DNA from: Bacillota bacterium
Lineage (GTDB): Bacteria; Bacillota; Clostridia; Oscillospirales; Acutalibacteraceae
Direction: 5' to 3'
Length of the DNA: 11,455 nucleotides
Assembly (NCBI GenBank): GCA_023460155.1
Contig: JAEWRF010000035.1
Span: forward strand, 1-11,455
Part shown: positions 1 through 6,536 of the stretch, in pieces
Layout of the letters: each line of letters begins with the position of its first letter
Numbering within the stretch: the first letter of the stretch is position 1
The notes under the pieces: generated by a model
Databases searched by the model: none
Told to the model about the DNA's origin: nothing
The model's input: only the letters and a program-made list of their open reading frames with translations
Translations under genes and position numbers: made by a program

Positions 1-45
1 CCGTCAAGCCCCGGCATTTCGCCAGAGTTTATTGTTAGCATATTC

Positions 46-81
46 GGCCGGGAGAGTTTTTTGATTCTCCCGGCTGTTTTT
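46..81 (+). terminator. Intrinsic terminator of an upstream gene outside the window
   Basis: A perfect 9-bp stem (GCCGGGAGA at 47-55 with TCTCCCGGC at 66-74), extendable by a G-T pair at each end, encloses a loop of about 10 nt and is followed by TGTTTTT. This is the standard rho-independent form on the plus strand. The gene it ends must lie mostly to the left. The first 45 bases are open in more than one frame, so I cannot say which frame ends there. In many Bacillota metG precedes tatD, but nothing here proves that. Confidence 0.8.
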
Positions 82-149
82 GGGCTTATTTCGCATCGCA
101 AAAATCGTGCCAGACAATTTTTATAACCTATTGAAATTTCGGAGGAATT

Positions 150-929
150 ATGAGCTACTGCAATATTTTTGACAGCCACGCCCATTACGACGATCCGGCC
201 TTTGACCCGGACCGGGAAGAACTGCTCTCACGCATTCTGCCGGAATCCGGGGTCTGCACGGTTGTCAACTGCGGAGCCGACCTTCCGTCCTCGGAGGGGT
301 CGATTGCCCTTGCGGCAAAGTTCGGCTATTTTTACGCCGCCGTCGGCATCCACCCGGAATGCGTCAAAGACGCGCCGGCGGACTATATCGGGCGGCTGGA
401 AGCCCTGATCGGGAAGCCGAAAGTAGTGGCGGTTGGCGAAATCGGCCTCGACTACCATTTTAAAGAGAATGCTCCGCGCGAAACGCAGATTGCCGCTTTT
501 GAGCGGCAGGTTGAGCTGGCGAATGCTCACGGCCTGCCGGTCATCATCCACGACCGGGAAGCGCACGGCGACACACTGGAAGTTCTGAAGCGGCTGAAAC
601 CCGCCGGCGTGGTGCACTGCTTTTCCGGCAGTGTGGAAATGGCGCGGGAGGTTTTGAAGCTTGGAATGTACATCGGTTTGGGCGGAGCGGTAACGTTCAA
701 AAACGCGAAGACCCCGGTTGAAGTAGCAAAAATAGTTTCTGCGGATCGCCTGCTGATGGAGACGGACTGTCCGTATATGACGCCGGTTCCGTTCCGCGGC
801 ACGCGGAACGATTCCTCAAAGATCGCATGGTCGGCGGAAAAAATCGCGGAGGTACGGGGCGAAGAGGTTCAGGCGCTTCTGGATCAAACCCGGAGGAACG
901 CCGAAGCCCTGTTCCTGTCACCGTCATAA
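150..929 (+). CDS. tatD: TatD family metal-dependent hydrolase (DNase-like)
   Basis: The product is a cytosolic TIM-barrel hydrolase of the amidohydrolase superfamily. TatD proteins bind two divalent metals and act as 3'-5' exonucleases or DNases, with proposed roles in DNA repair. The 259 aa are the usual family length, and all metal-site motifs are visible: FDSHAHYDD near the N-terminus (H10, H12), VGEIGLDYH (E97), VIIHDR (H134), HCFSG (H156) and METDCPYMTP (D206). The ATG at 150 has GGAGG at 141-145, 4 nt upstream. The gene follows an intrinsic terminator, so it probably has its own promoter. A TATAAC at 122-127 is a possible -10, but no good -35 precedes it. The gene converges on the lipoprotein gene across 27 bp. 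The family assignment is firm; the physiological substrate is not known from sequence. Confidence 0.95.
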   Translation: MSYCNIFDSHAHYDDPAFDPDREELLSRILPESGVCTVVNCGADLPSSEGSIALAAKFGYFYAAVGIHPECVKDAPADYIGRLEALIGKPKVVAVGEIGLDYHFKENAPRETQIAAFERQVELANAHGLPVIIHDREAHGDTLEVLKRLKPAGVVHCFSGSVEMAREVLKLGMYIGLGGAVTFKNAKTPVEVAKIVSADRLLMETDCPYMTPVPFRGTRNDSSKIAWSAEKIAEVRGEEVQALLDQTRRNAEALFLSPS

Positions 930-941
930 ACAGCTTTTTTT
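909..941 (+). terminator. Possible weak terminator of tatD
   Basis: CTGTT (909-913) can pair with AACAG (929-933) across the stop codon, and one C later a run of seven T (935-941) follows. The 5-bp stem and 15-nt loop make it weak, so it is listed only as a candidate for the end of the tatD transcript. Confidence 0.3.
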
Positions 942-956
942 CCGTCCGCCGTTTCC

Positions 957-1637
957 TCATTCGCTGTTAACCGCTGTTACTTTTCCGTTGGCGATATCGA
1001 GTTCATAATAGCAGGGAGGATACGAACTGGTGTCTCCCACGCTTTTCATCTGAATCGTCCTGTACCGGATATACCCGCCCTTATACTCCGCCGTAACGGC
1101 AGTGCTGCCATTTAAATTTCCGAAGTCATCCGTGGTGCAAACCGCCGTTTTTCCGGAGCCGTCCAGCCTGACCTTGTCGATTTCACCAAGCGTATTAAAG
1201 TAGTAGACCCAGTTTCCGACCAGACACGGACACAGAACGGGATCATTTACTATGACTTTATCGCCGGTGGCACCTTTTTTCCGTACGTGCAGCTTGTAGC
1301 CGTCCTGACTGCTGTCATAGGCTTCCCAAGTACCGTCCGTACTGGTTTCAACACCGTTGTCGTAGTTCTTCGATTCCACACTCGGAGCAGGTCCGGAAGA
1401 GGATGAGGCAGCACCGGACGAGGATGATGGGGCAGGCATCTTACTTTGGGGCGTACTGCTTCGGGGCGCGTCGCTCAGGACGGTGGATTCCGCGCTTTGT
1501 GAACTGATGCTCGAGCTTGGGGCAGTTTGTTCGGAACTGGATCCGCCGTTTGCGGGCTGCACTGATTTTGTCCCGCAGCCAGGCAACAGAAAAATGCCGG
1601 CAAGGGCTCCCGCCAAAAGTATATTCCCAATTTTCAT
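957..1637 (-). CDS. Secreted lipoprotein with Ser-rich stalk and DUF5050-like C-terminal domain
   Basis: A 226-aa hypothetical lipoprotein. The N-terminus is a lipoprotein signal peptide: MKIGN, a hydrophobic core, then LLPGC with the lipid-modified Cys at residue 21. A low-complexity Ser/Pro/Ala stalk (about residues 28-90) follows. The C-terminal domain (about 95-226) contains WVYYFNTLGEIDKVRLDGSGK, the kind of strand-turn-strand repeat seen in DUF5050 or YWTD-like beta-propellers, but too few copies are present for a complete propeller. It should sit on the outer face of the membrane. An open frame extends to 1703, but the ATG at 1637 is preferred because it begins the signal peptide and has GAGAAGG 6 nt upstream. 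It lies downstream of the export operon on the same strand, beyond a terminator; a TTGACG (1689-1694) may be a weak -35. Function unknown. Confidence 0.8.
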   Translation of the reverse strand: MKIGNILLAGALAGIFLLPGCGTKSVQPANGGSSSEQTAPSSSISSQSAESTVLSDAPRSSTPQSKMPAPSSSSGAASSSSGPAPSVESKNYDNGVETSTDGTWEAYDSSQDGYKLHVRKKGATGDKVIVNDPVLCPCLVGNWVYYFNTLGEIDKVRLDGSGKTAVCTTDDFGNLNGSTAVTAEYKGGYIRYRTIQMKSVGDTSSYPPCYYELDIANGKVTAVNSE

Positions 1638-1643
1638 GAAACG

Positions 1644-1650
1644 CCTTCTC
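1644..1650 (-). promoter_or_regulatory. Ribosome binding site fixing the lipoprotein start
   Basis: GAGAAGG on the minus strand lies 6 nt before the ATG at 1637. No comparable site precedes the in-frame start at 1703, which would also put 22 polar residues before the signal peptide. Confidence 0.65.
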
Positions 1651-1705
1651 AATTTGTTTTTTCCACAATTCTTATGAATGAGCTCATCCGTCAAAATGAG
1701 CATAG

Positions 1706-1733
1706 AAAACCCGGGATTTCTCCCGGGCTTTTT
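1706..1733 (-). terminator. Intrinsic terminator of the export operon
   Basis: CCCGGGA (1710-1716) pairs perfectly with TCCCGGG (1721-1727) around a 4-nt loop. Read on the minus strand the hairpin is followed by TTTT and lies about 25 nt beyond the permease stop codon. The plus-strand side also has five T, so it could work in both directions. It separates the four-gene operon from the lipoprotein gene. Confidence 0.8.
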
Positions 1734-1750
1734 GTTGTAAGAAATAAGGT

Positions 1751-3019
1751 TTATTCGTACCGCAGGGCTTCGATCGGGTCGAGCTGGCTGGCCTTTTTAG
1801 CCGGATAATATCCGAAGAAAACACCGATCAGCATGGAGAATGCGACGCTGATCAGGATCGTCGGCACGGAGATCACCAGGCTCATATTGAGCAAGTGCAC
1901 CCCGACCGCGGCAAGCCCGATGCCGGACAAAATCCCGATCACCCCCCCGATCAGACAGATGATGATGGATTCCACGATGAACTGCATACGGATGTAGCTG
2001 CTGCGTGCGCCGAGTGCCTTGCGGGTCCCGATTTCTCTTGTGCGCTCCGTCACGGAAACCAGCATGATGTTCATCACGCCGACGCCGCCGACGAGCAGAG
2101 CGATGGCCGCGATGGCTGCCACCGCAACCGAGAGCGTTCCCAGCACGGAGGTCACCTGGCTCAGCATATTCTCTTCGTTATAGACGCTGCAGGTGTACTT
2201 GGGGTTGTTCACATACAGCTTTTTCATATAGGCTTCCAGCTTTTTAGTGAACTCCGCCGTGTCCTCCACACCCTTCGGCTTGAGCTCAAAGTTGGCGTAA
2301 TTCTGGTTCGCGGCTGTTTCCTTCGTCACGCTGATCGGAACGTACATGGTCGTGCGGACATCCTTCCCGGAAGCGTTGCCCGACATCATGCCAGACTGCT
2401 GGCTTTTGTATACGCCTACAATCGTATAGCTCTGCGTGCTGTCGTCGGTGGAAATATCCACTTCCTTGCCGAGCGGATCTTCGCCGCTCCGGAACATATT
2501 GGAAACCAGCTTGTCGGAAACAACCGCCACATGCCGGTGCCCGCTCATATCGCGGTCCTGCAGGTAGCGCCCGCTGATCATCGTTACGTTTTCCACTTCC
2601 ACAAAGCCCGGATTGGTGCCGTAGATCGAGACATTGGCATAATTGTGGCCGTCTTCCGCTTTGCCTGTTCCCACCTGATCATAAAGCGCGACGGCTTTGA
2701 TCTCGTTTGAAAATTTTTTCTGCATGGCAGTGATCTGGTCTTCGGTCAGCAGGTCGCTGTCGTCCATCTTGTCGTCGCTTCCGCCGCCCATCTGGTTATA
2801 GATGCTGTCGTTGTCGCTTCTCGCTACATAGACGTAGATATTGCTTGCACCCATACTTGACATGGTGTCGCTGACGTTCTGCGTCACCGCGTTTCCGATG
2901 GACACGATGGCGATGACGGAGCCGATGCCGATGATGATGCCCAGCATGGTCAGGAAGGCGCGCATCTTATTGGATTTAAGGCCCGCGACGGCCAGAAGAA
3001 TGTTTTCTTTCAGGAACAC
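1751..3019 (-). CDS. MacB/FtsX-type ABC transporter permease
   Basis: A 422-aa permease of the type VII (MacB/LolCE/FtsX) ABC superfamily, which works by mechanotransmission rather than by moving substrate through a membrane channel. The layout is canonical: TM1 at about 21-43, an extracytoplasmic MacB core domain at about 46-285, TM2 at about 294-322, TM3 at about 345-375 and TM4 at about 382-404. The conserved cytoplasmic segment ERTREIGTRKALGA (325-338) and the C-terminal PAKKASQLDPIEALRYE are typical. An acidic/glycine stretch (about 78-90) in the outer domain is unusual but may be only a loop. The start is GTG at 3019, overlapping the ATPase 3' end by 10 nt; the next in-frame Met is residue 19, at the edge of TM1, which would remove the amphipathic lead-in helix. 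It pairs with the ATPase just upstream and probably forms a dimer. Confidence 0.93.
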   Translation of the reverse strand: MFLKENILLAVAGLKSNKMRAFLTMLGIIIGIGSVIAIVSIGNAVTQNVSDTMSSMGASNIYVYVARSDNDSIYNQMGGGSDDKMDDSDLLTEDQITAMQKKFSNEIKAVALYDQVGTGKAEDGHNYANVSIYGTNPGFVEVENVTMISGRYLQDRDMSGHRHVAVVSDKLVSNMFRSGEDPLGKEVDISTDDSTQSYTIVGVYKSQQSGMMSGNASGKDVRTTMYVPISVTKETAANQNYANFELKPKGVEDTAEFTKKLEAYMKKLYVNNPKYTCSVYNEENMLSQVTSVLGTLSVAVAAIAAIALLVGGVGVMNIMLVSVTERTREIGTRKALGARSSYIRMQFIVESIIICLIGGVIGILSGIGLAAVGVHLLNMSLVISVPTILISVAFSMLIGVFFGYYPAKKASQLDPIEALRYE

Positions 3020-3732
3020 TCCAGCTGCACCGCCTTTCCTGAGCCGGGACGGTCGTTGATGATCATACCGTCACGGATGGTGACGACGCGGTCCGTTTCC
3101 TCCGCAAGCTCCGGATTATGCGTGATCAGCACAATGGTTTTTCCGTCCTTTTCATGCACCCGGTGGAACAAATCCATCACCATGCGGCCCGTCTCCGAAT
3201 CCAGGGCGCCGGTGGGCTCGTCGGCCAGCAGAATTGCCGGGTCGTTCGCCATTGCCCGCGCGATGGCCACGCGCTGCTTCTGCCCGCCGGAAAGCTCGTT
3301 CGGCTCATGGTACATGCGGTCCTCCATCCCCACAAGAGCCAGCAGCTCTTTGGCGCGGTTGGTCCGTTTTTTCCGGTCAAGCCCGGCATACAGCATGGGG
3401 AGCTCCACGTTTTTCAGTGCGTTGTTGCGCGGAATCAGGTTGAAGGTCTGGAAGATGAAGCCGATCTTTTTATTCCGCACGTCGGACAGCTGATTATCCG
3501 TCATTTTGGAAATCGGGATTCCGTCCAGAACATACGACCCGGAGGTCGGGCGGTCCAGAACGCCGATCATATTCATCAGCGTACTTTTTCCGGAACCGGA
3601 GGCGCCCACGATGGCCACGAAATCCCCCTCCTGCACCGTCAGGGAAATCCCCTTCAGAATGTGGAGTTCGTTCGGCGTACCGATATAATAGTTCTTAACA
3701 ATATCCTGCATTTCAATAATGTTGCGGCACAT
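3010..3732 (-). CDS. MacB/LolD-type ABC transporter ATP-binding protein
   Basis: A 240-aa nucleotide-binding subunit that powers the adjacent permease from the cytoplasmic side. All ATPase motifs are intact: Walker A GASGSGKS (43-50), Q-loop Q95, signature LSGGQ (147-151), Walker B ILLADE (167-172) followed by PTGALDS, and H-loop H205 (LITHN). The PTGALDS D-loop, the GVLDRPTSG segment and the small size are characteristic of the LolD/MacB/FtsE group. The ATG at 3732 is 2 nt after the adaptor's TAA, and its ribosome site (AAGGGGG, about 8 nt upstream) lies inside the adaptor's last codons. That arrangement indicates translational coupling. Its own stop overlaps the permease start. Subfamily assignment is firm; the substrate cannot be read from the ATPase. 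Confidence 0.95.
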   Translation of the reverse strand: MCRNIIEMQDIVKNYYIGTPNELHILKGISLTVQEGDFVAIVGASGSGKSTLMNMIGVLDRPTSGSYVLDGIPISKMTDNQLSDVRNKKIGFIFQTFNLIPRNNALKNVELPMLYAGLDRKKRTNRAKELLALVGMEDRMYHEPNELSGGQKQRVAIARAMANDPAILLADEPTGALDSETGRMVMDLFHRVHEKDGKTIVLITHNPELAEETDRVVTIRDGMIINDRPGSGKAVQLECS

Positions 3733-3734
3733 GG

Positions 3735-5081
3735 TTACGCCCCCTTGGCAAGCTGAAGAATATCGCCGGCCTTCACGCCGTCCGGATTATTCACCACGAT
3801 GGTGCCCTCCGTCAGGCCGGAGCCGGAAATCTCGACGGAAACGTCGCTCTCCATGCCGGTTTTTACCGGGACTTCCTTTGCGCGGTAAAGGGTGCCCTGC
3901 TTCTGGGCAATAAACAGCGATTGGGTTCCGTCCGGCTTCTGAACAAGCGCGTCGTACGGCACGACGAAGATCCCGTTCTTCTCCTGCTCCACAATCTGCA
4001 GCTTTGCCTTCATGCCGATTTTCAGGTTCGGGTTGCTGCCGGTCACCTTGATCTTGGCCGCAAAAGTCACGTCGCTGGTGCCCTCCGTGCTCTCCGTCGC
4101 GGCGGGAGCCACGCTGGACACCACGCCGGCGATTTCTGCGCTGCCGGTTGCATCCGACTTGATGATCACCTTTTTGCCCGCCGTGATGACCGCCGCATCC
4201 AATTCCTTGATCTGCGTGTCGACAATCAGGTCGCCCGTATTCTCAATTTTAAACAGAATCCCGTTTGGAGCGACGCCGACGGTTACGTTCTTGTAGGTGA
4301 TCGTTCCGTCCGCAGGCGCCGTGATATTGGAGTCCTGCATGTTCTGCTGCAGCTTTTCCAGCGACGCCCTCTGGCTTTTGTCCGCACATTTCGCCACGGC
4401 TGTGTCGTACGCATTCTTGGCGGCTTTCAGGTCCTGATCCGCCTGATTCTGCGCGGCGGTCATCGACTGCTGCGCGGCGCTGTAATCGCTGACGGCCTTA
4501 TTATATTTCACTTGCTCCTGGTCCAGCTCCATTTTGGAAAGCTGGCCGTTCTTATAAAGATACTGGTCATATTTCCAGGTGCTTGTTTCGGCATCAAGAG
4601 CCCCCTTGGAAGAGCTCAGCGTGGATTTCGCGGTCAGCAGGCCGTTGCTCAGGTCGTTGTTATAAACATACATGGCGTTCGAATAATCCGACTTGGCCTT
4701 TTGCAGCGAGAGATCTGCCGAGGTTTCTGCGTCGGCCGTCGCGTACTGCTGCTGCTCCAAGTCCTTCTGCAGGCCTTTGCTGTCCAGTACGGCGAGAACA
4801 TCGCCCTTTTTGACCACATCACCGACCGAAACACACGTTTTTGCAACCGGGGCTGCAAGGGTTGTGTAGACGTTGACGGGATTGTCACTGTGGACCGTGC
4901 CGGAGACGCTGACCGTATTCTGAAGGGTTGACTTTTTCAGCGTGGTGGTGGCGATTCCCGTATGCACGCTTTTCGCCTTTGACTGCAGCGAGCAGGAATA
5001 GGCGATTCCAATGATTCCCACAAGAATAACAGCGAGAATGATTATTTTTTTCTTGGTTGGACGAAACAGCTTTTTTATCAT
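3735..5081 (-). CDS. HlyD/MacA-type periplasmic-adaptor-like protein of ABC exporter
   Basis: A 448-aa membrane fusion/adaptor protein. A basic N-terminus and one TM segment (about 12-29) anchor it, with the rest outside the membrane. The first lipoyl half (about 58-100, SVSGTVHSDNPVNVYTT and VSVGDVVKKGDVLAVLD) and the second (about 251-284, SNITAPADGTITYKNVTVGV) flank a long alpha-helical hairpin (about 102-248). A beta-barrel domain with LKIGMKAKLQIV (353-364) and a membrane-proximal domain follow. This is the MacA order; such proteins form rings linking a MacB-type pump to an outer partner. The ATG at 5081 overlaps the TolC-like gene's stop as ATGA, with GGAGAG upstream. A Cys at residue 30 lacks a proper lipobox. 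The long hairpin fits a helical-tip partner such as the TolC-like protein encoded just upstream. Confidence 0.92.
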   Translation of the reverse strand: MIKKLFRPTKKKIIILAVILVGIIGIAYSCSLQSKAKSVHTGIATTTLKKSTLQNTVSVSGTVHSDNPVNVYTTLAAPVAKTCVSVGDVVKKGDVLAVLDSKGLQKDLEQQQYATADAETSADLSLQKAKSDYSNAMYVYNNDLSNGLLTAKSTLSSSKGALDAETSTWKYDQYLYKNGQLSKMELDQEQVKYNKAVSDYSAAQQSMTAAQNQADQDLKAAKNAYDTAVAKCADKSQRASLEKLQQNMQDSNITAPADGTITYKNVTVGVAPNGILFKIENTGDLIVDTQIKELDAAVITAGKKVIIKSDATGSAEIAGVVSSVAPAATESTEGTSDVTFAAKIKVTGSNPNLKIGMKAKLQIVEQEKNGIFVVPYDALVQKPDGTQSLFIAQKQGTLYRAKEVPVKTGMESDVSVEISGSGLTEGTIVVNNPDGVKAGDILQLAKGA

Positions 5082-6127
5082 TGTTGAGCGCTCTCCGATC
5101 CGGTTGCCGTATAGCCGTTTTTCATATTGTTATAGCTCATAAGGGTACTGTACGCGTTGCTCTGTTCCTTCGCCGCGGCTGCCTCGGCCAGGAGCAGGTC
5201 GAGGTTTGCCTGGTCGACCTTCGCCTGCGAGGAAAAGCCCTGCGCAAGCTTCTGCTTTTCCACCGCCAGATCGTTTGTCTTCCGCTCTACGGTCTGCGTA
5301 TCGAGCTGCCAGGTCTGGTAGGAGCTCATCATGGAATCGTAAAGCTGCTGGAATGTGGCCTTGCGGCTGCTGATGGTCTGCTGCCAGCTGATGTAGGCGT
5401 TGTCGATGGTGGAGCTGCTGTTGGAAAGATCATCTTTCGTAAAATCATAATTCTGTTCCGCCGCGATGATGTCGGCGTTGCGGGTGACCATCAGGATCAC
5501 ATCCGCGCTGTAGCCGATGGACGGAATGCTGGTAATATCCATATCCGCCGCGGTGACGGGCACAATTGTAAAATTCACGCCGTCCGGTATGTTCAGCAGA
5601 GTCTTGAGCTCCCACTTCTCGCGGACCACCTTGCTCTGCTGCTCATCAAGGGCATTTTTCGACTTGCTTGCCTGATCCCGGGCGTCGTTGTAATCCTTCT
5701 GTGAGATATACCCCCCGCCGAGCTGGCCGCTCTTGAGGCTGAGCGTCTTTTTGTCGTTGTCGGCTGAAACCTGGTCGGCCTGAAGCTGGACATTATCCAC
5801 GCAGAAGCTGATGTACTGCTGTTTTGCACTCAGCACCTTCTGCTGCACCTGCTGCTCGTACTTTGTCTGAGCAATTTTATAAGCGTTGGCCGCGCTGCTG
5901 TCCGAGTTTGGATTGCCCTTCTCAACATTATACTGTTCTTTAGTGTTGCGCAGGTCGTTTTCGATGGTTTGAATATCCTGATTATAGTCGCACATGATTT
6001 TCTCAATGGTGCTCATCGACACGGTAACCGGCGTGGCCGCCTGTGTCGCCTGTTCCGCCGCAAAGGCCGGCAGCTCCGGCGATACGGCCAGCGCGGCAAT
6101 CAGCAAAAGGCCGATCCATTTTCTCAT
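5078..6127 (-). CDS. Secreted TolC-like (outer membrane efflux protein family) helical protein
   Basis: A 349-aa exported protein. The signal peptide is clear: MRKW, a hydrophobic core, and AFA-A cleavage near residue 23 or 24. The mature part is nearly all helical and contains two TolC-like half repeats: LKSGQLGGGYISQKDYNDAR (131-150) and VEKQKLAQGFSSQAKVDQAN (289-308), each followed by Ala-rich helix. Those patterns, with the neighbouring adaptor and MacB genes, support the family. Classical TolC proteins are roughly 430-490 aa and insert a beta-barrel in an outer membrane. This one is shorter, and I see no obvious barrel strands and no C-terminal anchor. Being first in the operon with a strong site (AGGAG 8 nt before the ATG at 6127), it should be well expressed. 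An alternative is a generic secreted coiled-coil partner of the adaptor. Confidence 0.8.
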   Translation of the reverse strand: MRKWIGLLLIAALAVSPELPAFAAEQATQAATPVTVSMSTIEKIMCDYNQDIQTIENDLRNTKEQYNVEKGNPNSDSSAANAYKIAQTKYEQQVQQKVLSAKQQYISFCVDNVQLQADQVSADNDKKTLSLKSGQLGGGYISQKDYNDARDQASKSKNALDEQQSKVVREKWELKTLLNIPDGVNFTIVPVTAADMDITSIPSIGYSADVILMVTRNADIIAAEQNYDFTKDDLSNSSSTIDNAYISWQQTISSRKATFQQLYDSMMSSYQTWQLDTQTVERKTNDLAVEKQKLAQGFSSQAKVDQANLDLLLAEAAAAKEQSNAYSTLMSYNNMKNGYTATGSESAQQ

Positions 6128-6142
6128 AAATCATTCTCCTTT

Positions 6143-6159
6143 GGGGAAGATCTCTCCCC
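6143..6159 (-). other. Small leader hairpin abutting the operon's first ribosome binding site
   Basis: On the minus-strand transcript GGGGAG can pair with TTCCCC (five Watson-Crick pairs and one G-U) around a 5-nt loop. The stem ends 2 nt before the AGGAG (6136-6140) of the TolC-like gene. It may protect the mRNA 5' end or influence initiation. It is short and could be chance. Confidence 0.35.
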
Positions 6160-6227
6160 GTTTCCGGCTTTGACGGTCTCCGGATTTCCCTACGGACTTC
6201 CTTGCCCGCCGCGCGCCGTTATTCTTA

Positions 6228-6258
6228 ACTATAGCACCCTGACGTTCGGGCCTGTCAA
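6228..6258 (-). promoter_or_regulatory. Candidate proximal promoter of export operon, 19-bp spacer with centred dyad (MerR-like)
   Basis: On the minus strand a perfect TTGACA (6253-6258) and a TATAGT (6228-6233) are separated by 19 bp, about 2 bp longer than optimal for sigma-A. The spacer contains an imperfect dyad, CCC-N2-ACGT-N2-GGG (6237-6250), whose centre coincides with the spacer centre. Promoters activated by MerR-family regulators have this arrangement, because the regulator untwists the overlong spacer. The start would be near 6221, leaving a leader of about 94 nt. No MerR gene is in the window, so the regulator is inference. Confidence 0.45.
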
Positions 6259-6279
6259 TAAAGCAAGTAGAATTTACAG

Positions 6280-6291
6280 TCTGTTAACAGA
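6280..6291. promoter_or_regulatory. 12-bp perfect palindrome, candidate operator
   Basis: TCTGTTAACAGA is a perfect palindrome in an AT-rich stretch about 65 bp upstream of the proximal start site (near 6221) and about 80 bp downstream of the distal one (near 6366). Its position in a crowded control region makes a protein-binding role plausible; the binding protein is unknown. Confidence 0.35.
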
Positions 6292-6353
6292 AAATTCAGC
6301 AATTCCTTTTCCCAATACACAACCTTCCGAAGTCGTCTCTTTGTCTCATTTTT

Positions 6354-6379
6354 GTATTACTTGTTTAGTACAATAATAC
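6354..6379. promoter_or_regulatory. Inverted repeat overlapping the -10 of the distal promoter, candidate operator
   Basis: On the plus strand GTATTA-c-TTGT-TTAGT-ACAA-TAATAC has 10-bp arms interrupted by one unpaired C and a 5-bp centre. It covers the -10 hexamer and the expected start site of the distal promoter, where a repressor would block RNA polymerase. The size and TTGT/ACAA half-sites resemble MarR- or TetR-type operators, which often control efflux genes. No regulator gene of either type is in the window. Confidence 0.5.
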
Positions 6380-6400
6380 TGCTTTCCACGCTTTTGTCAA
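6373..6400 (-). promoter_or_regulatory. Candidate distal sigma-A promoter of the export operon
   Basis: On the minus strand TTGACA (6395-6400, exact consensus) is followed after 16 bp by TATTAT (6373-6378, five of six). Transcription would begin near 6366 and leave a leader of about 240 nt before the TolC-like gene, passing over the proximal promoter. A dyad overlaps the -10 and another lies just upstream of the -35. Confidence 0.6.
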
Positions 6401-6412
6401 TCCTGATTTTTC

Positions 6413-6431
6413 ACCAAATCTTCATTTTGGT
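6413..6431. promoter_or_regulatory. Inverted repeat upstream of the distal -35
   Basis: ACCAAA (6413-6418) and TTTGGT (6426-6431) form a perfect 6-bp inverted repeat with a 7-bp spacer. Its centre is about 56 bp upstream of the predicted distal start site, where an activator could contact RNA polymerase. It could also be chance in AT-rich DNA. Confidence 0.3.
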
Positions 6432-6536
6432 AAGAAATTAACGAAATCGGCTGCCGGAAATAAGATTTCTCGTACGGAAGGCACAAGAAACGCGGACTTT
6501 TTCGGAGATTTTTCGTTTGCCGGGGGGTAAAACGGC

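Noticed and set aside
1..45. 3' end of an upstream gene such as metG
   Set aside because: The 45 bases are too few to identify a product, and more than one frame is open; only the following terminator can be supported.
957..980. AACAGC (929-934) and GCTGTT (962-967) as a bidirectional terminator between tatD and the lipoprotein gene
   Set aside because: The arms are only 6 bp with a 27-nt gap, and the T-run falls inside the loop rather than after the stem.
3921..4931. A 336-codon plus-strand open frame opposite the HlyD/MacA-type adaptor gene
   Set aside because: Antisense shadow of a well-supported gene, with His/Arg/Val-rich low-complexity composition and no family motifs.
4992..4994. Cys30 of the adaptor as a lipoprotein attachment site
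   Set aside because: The preceding residues AYS do not fit a lipobox (no Leu/Val/Ile at -3, Tyr at -2), and the N-terminal hydrophobic segment reads as an ordinary TM anchor.
6297..6350. Short leader peptide of 17 codons on the minus strand (beginning MRQRDDFGRL) in the export operon leader
   Set aside because: There is no Shine-Dalgarno sequence before the ATG, no run of regulatory codons, and no adjoining attenuator-like alternative stems.
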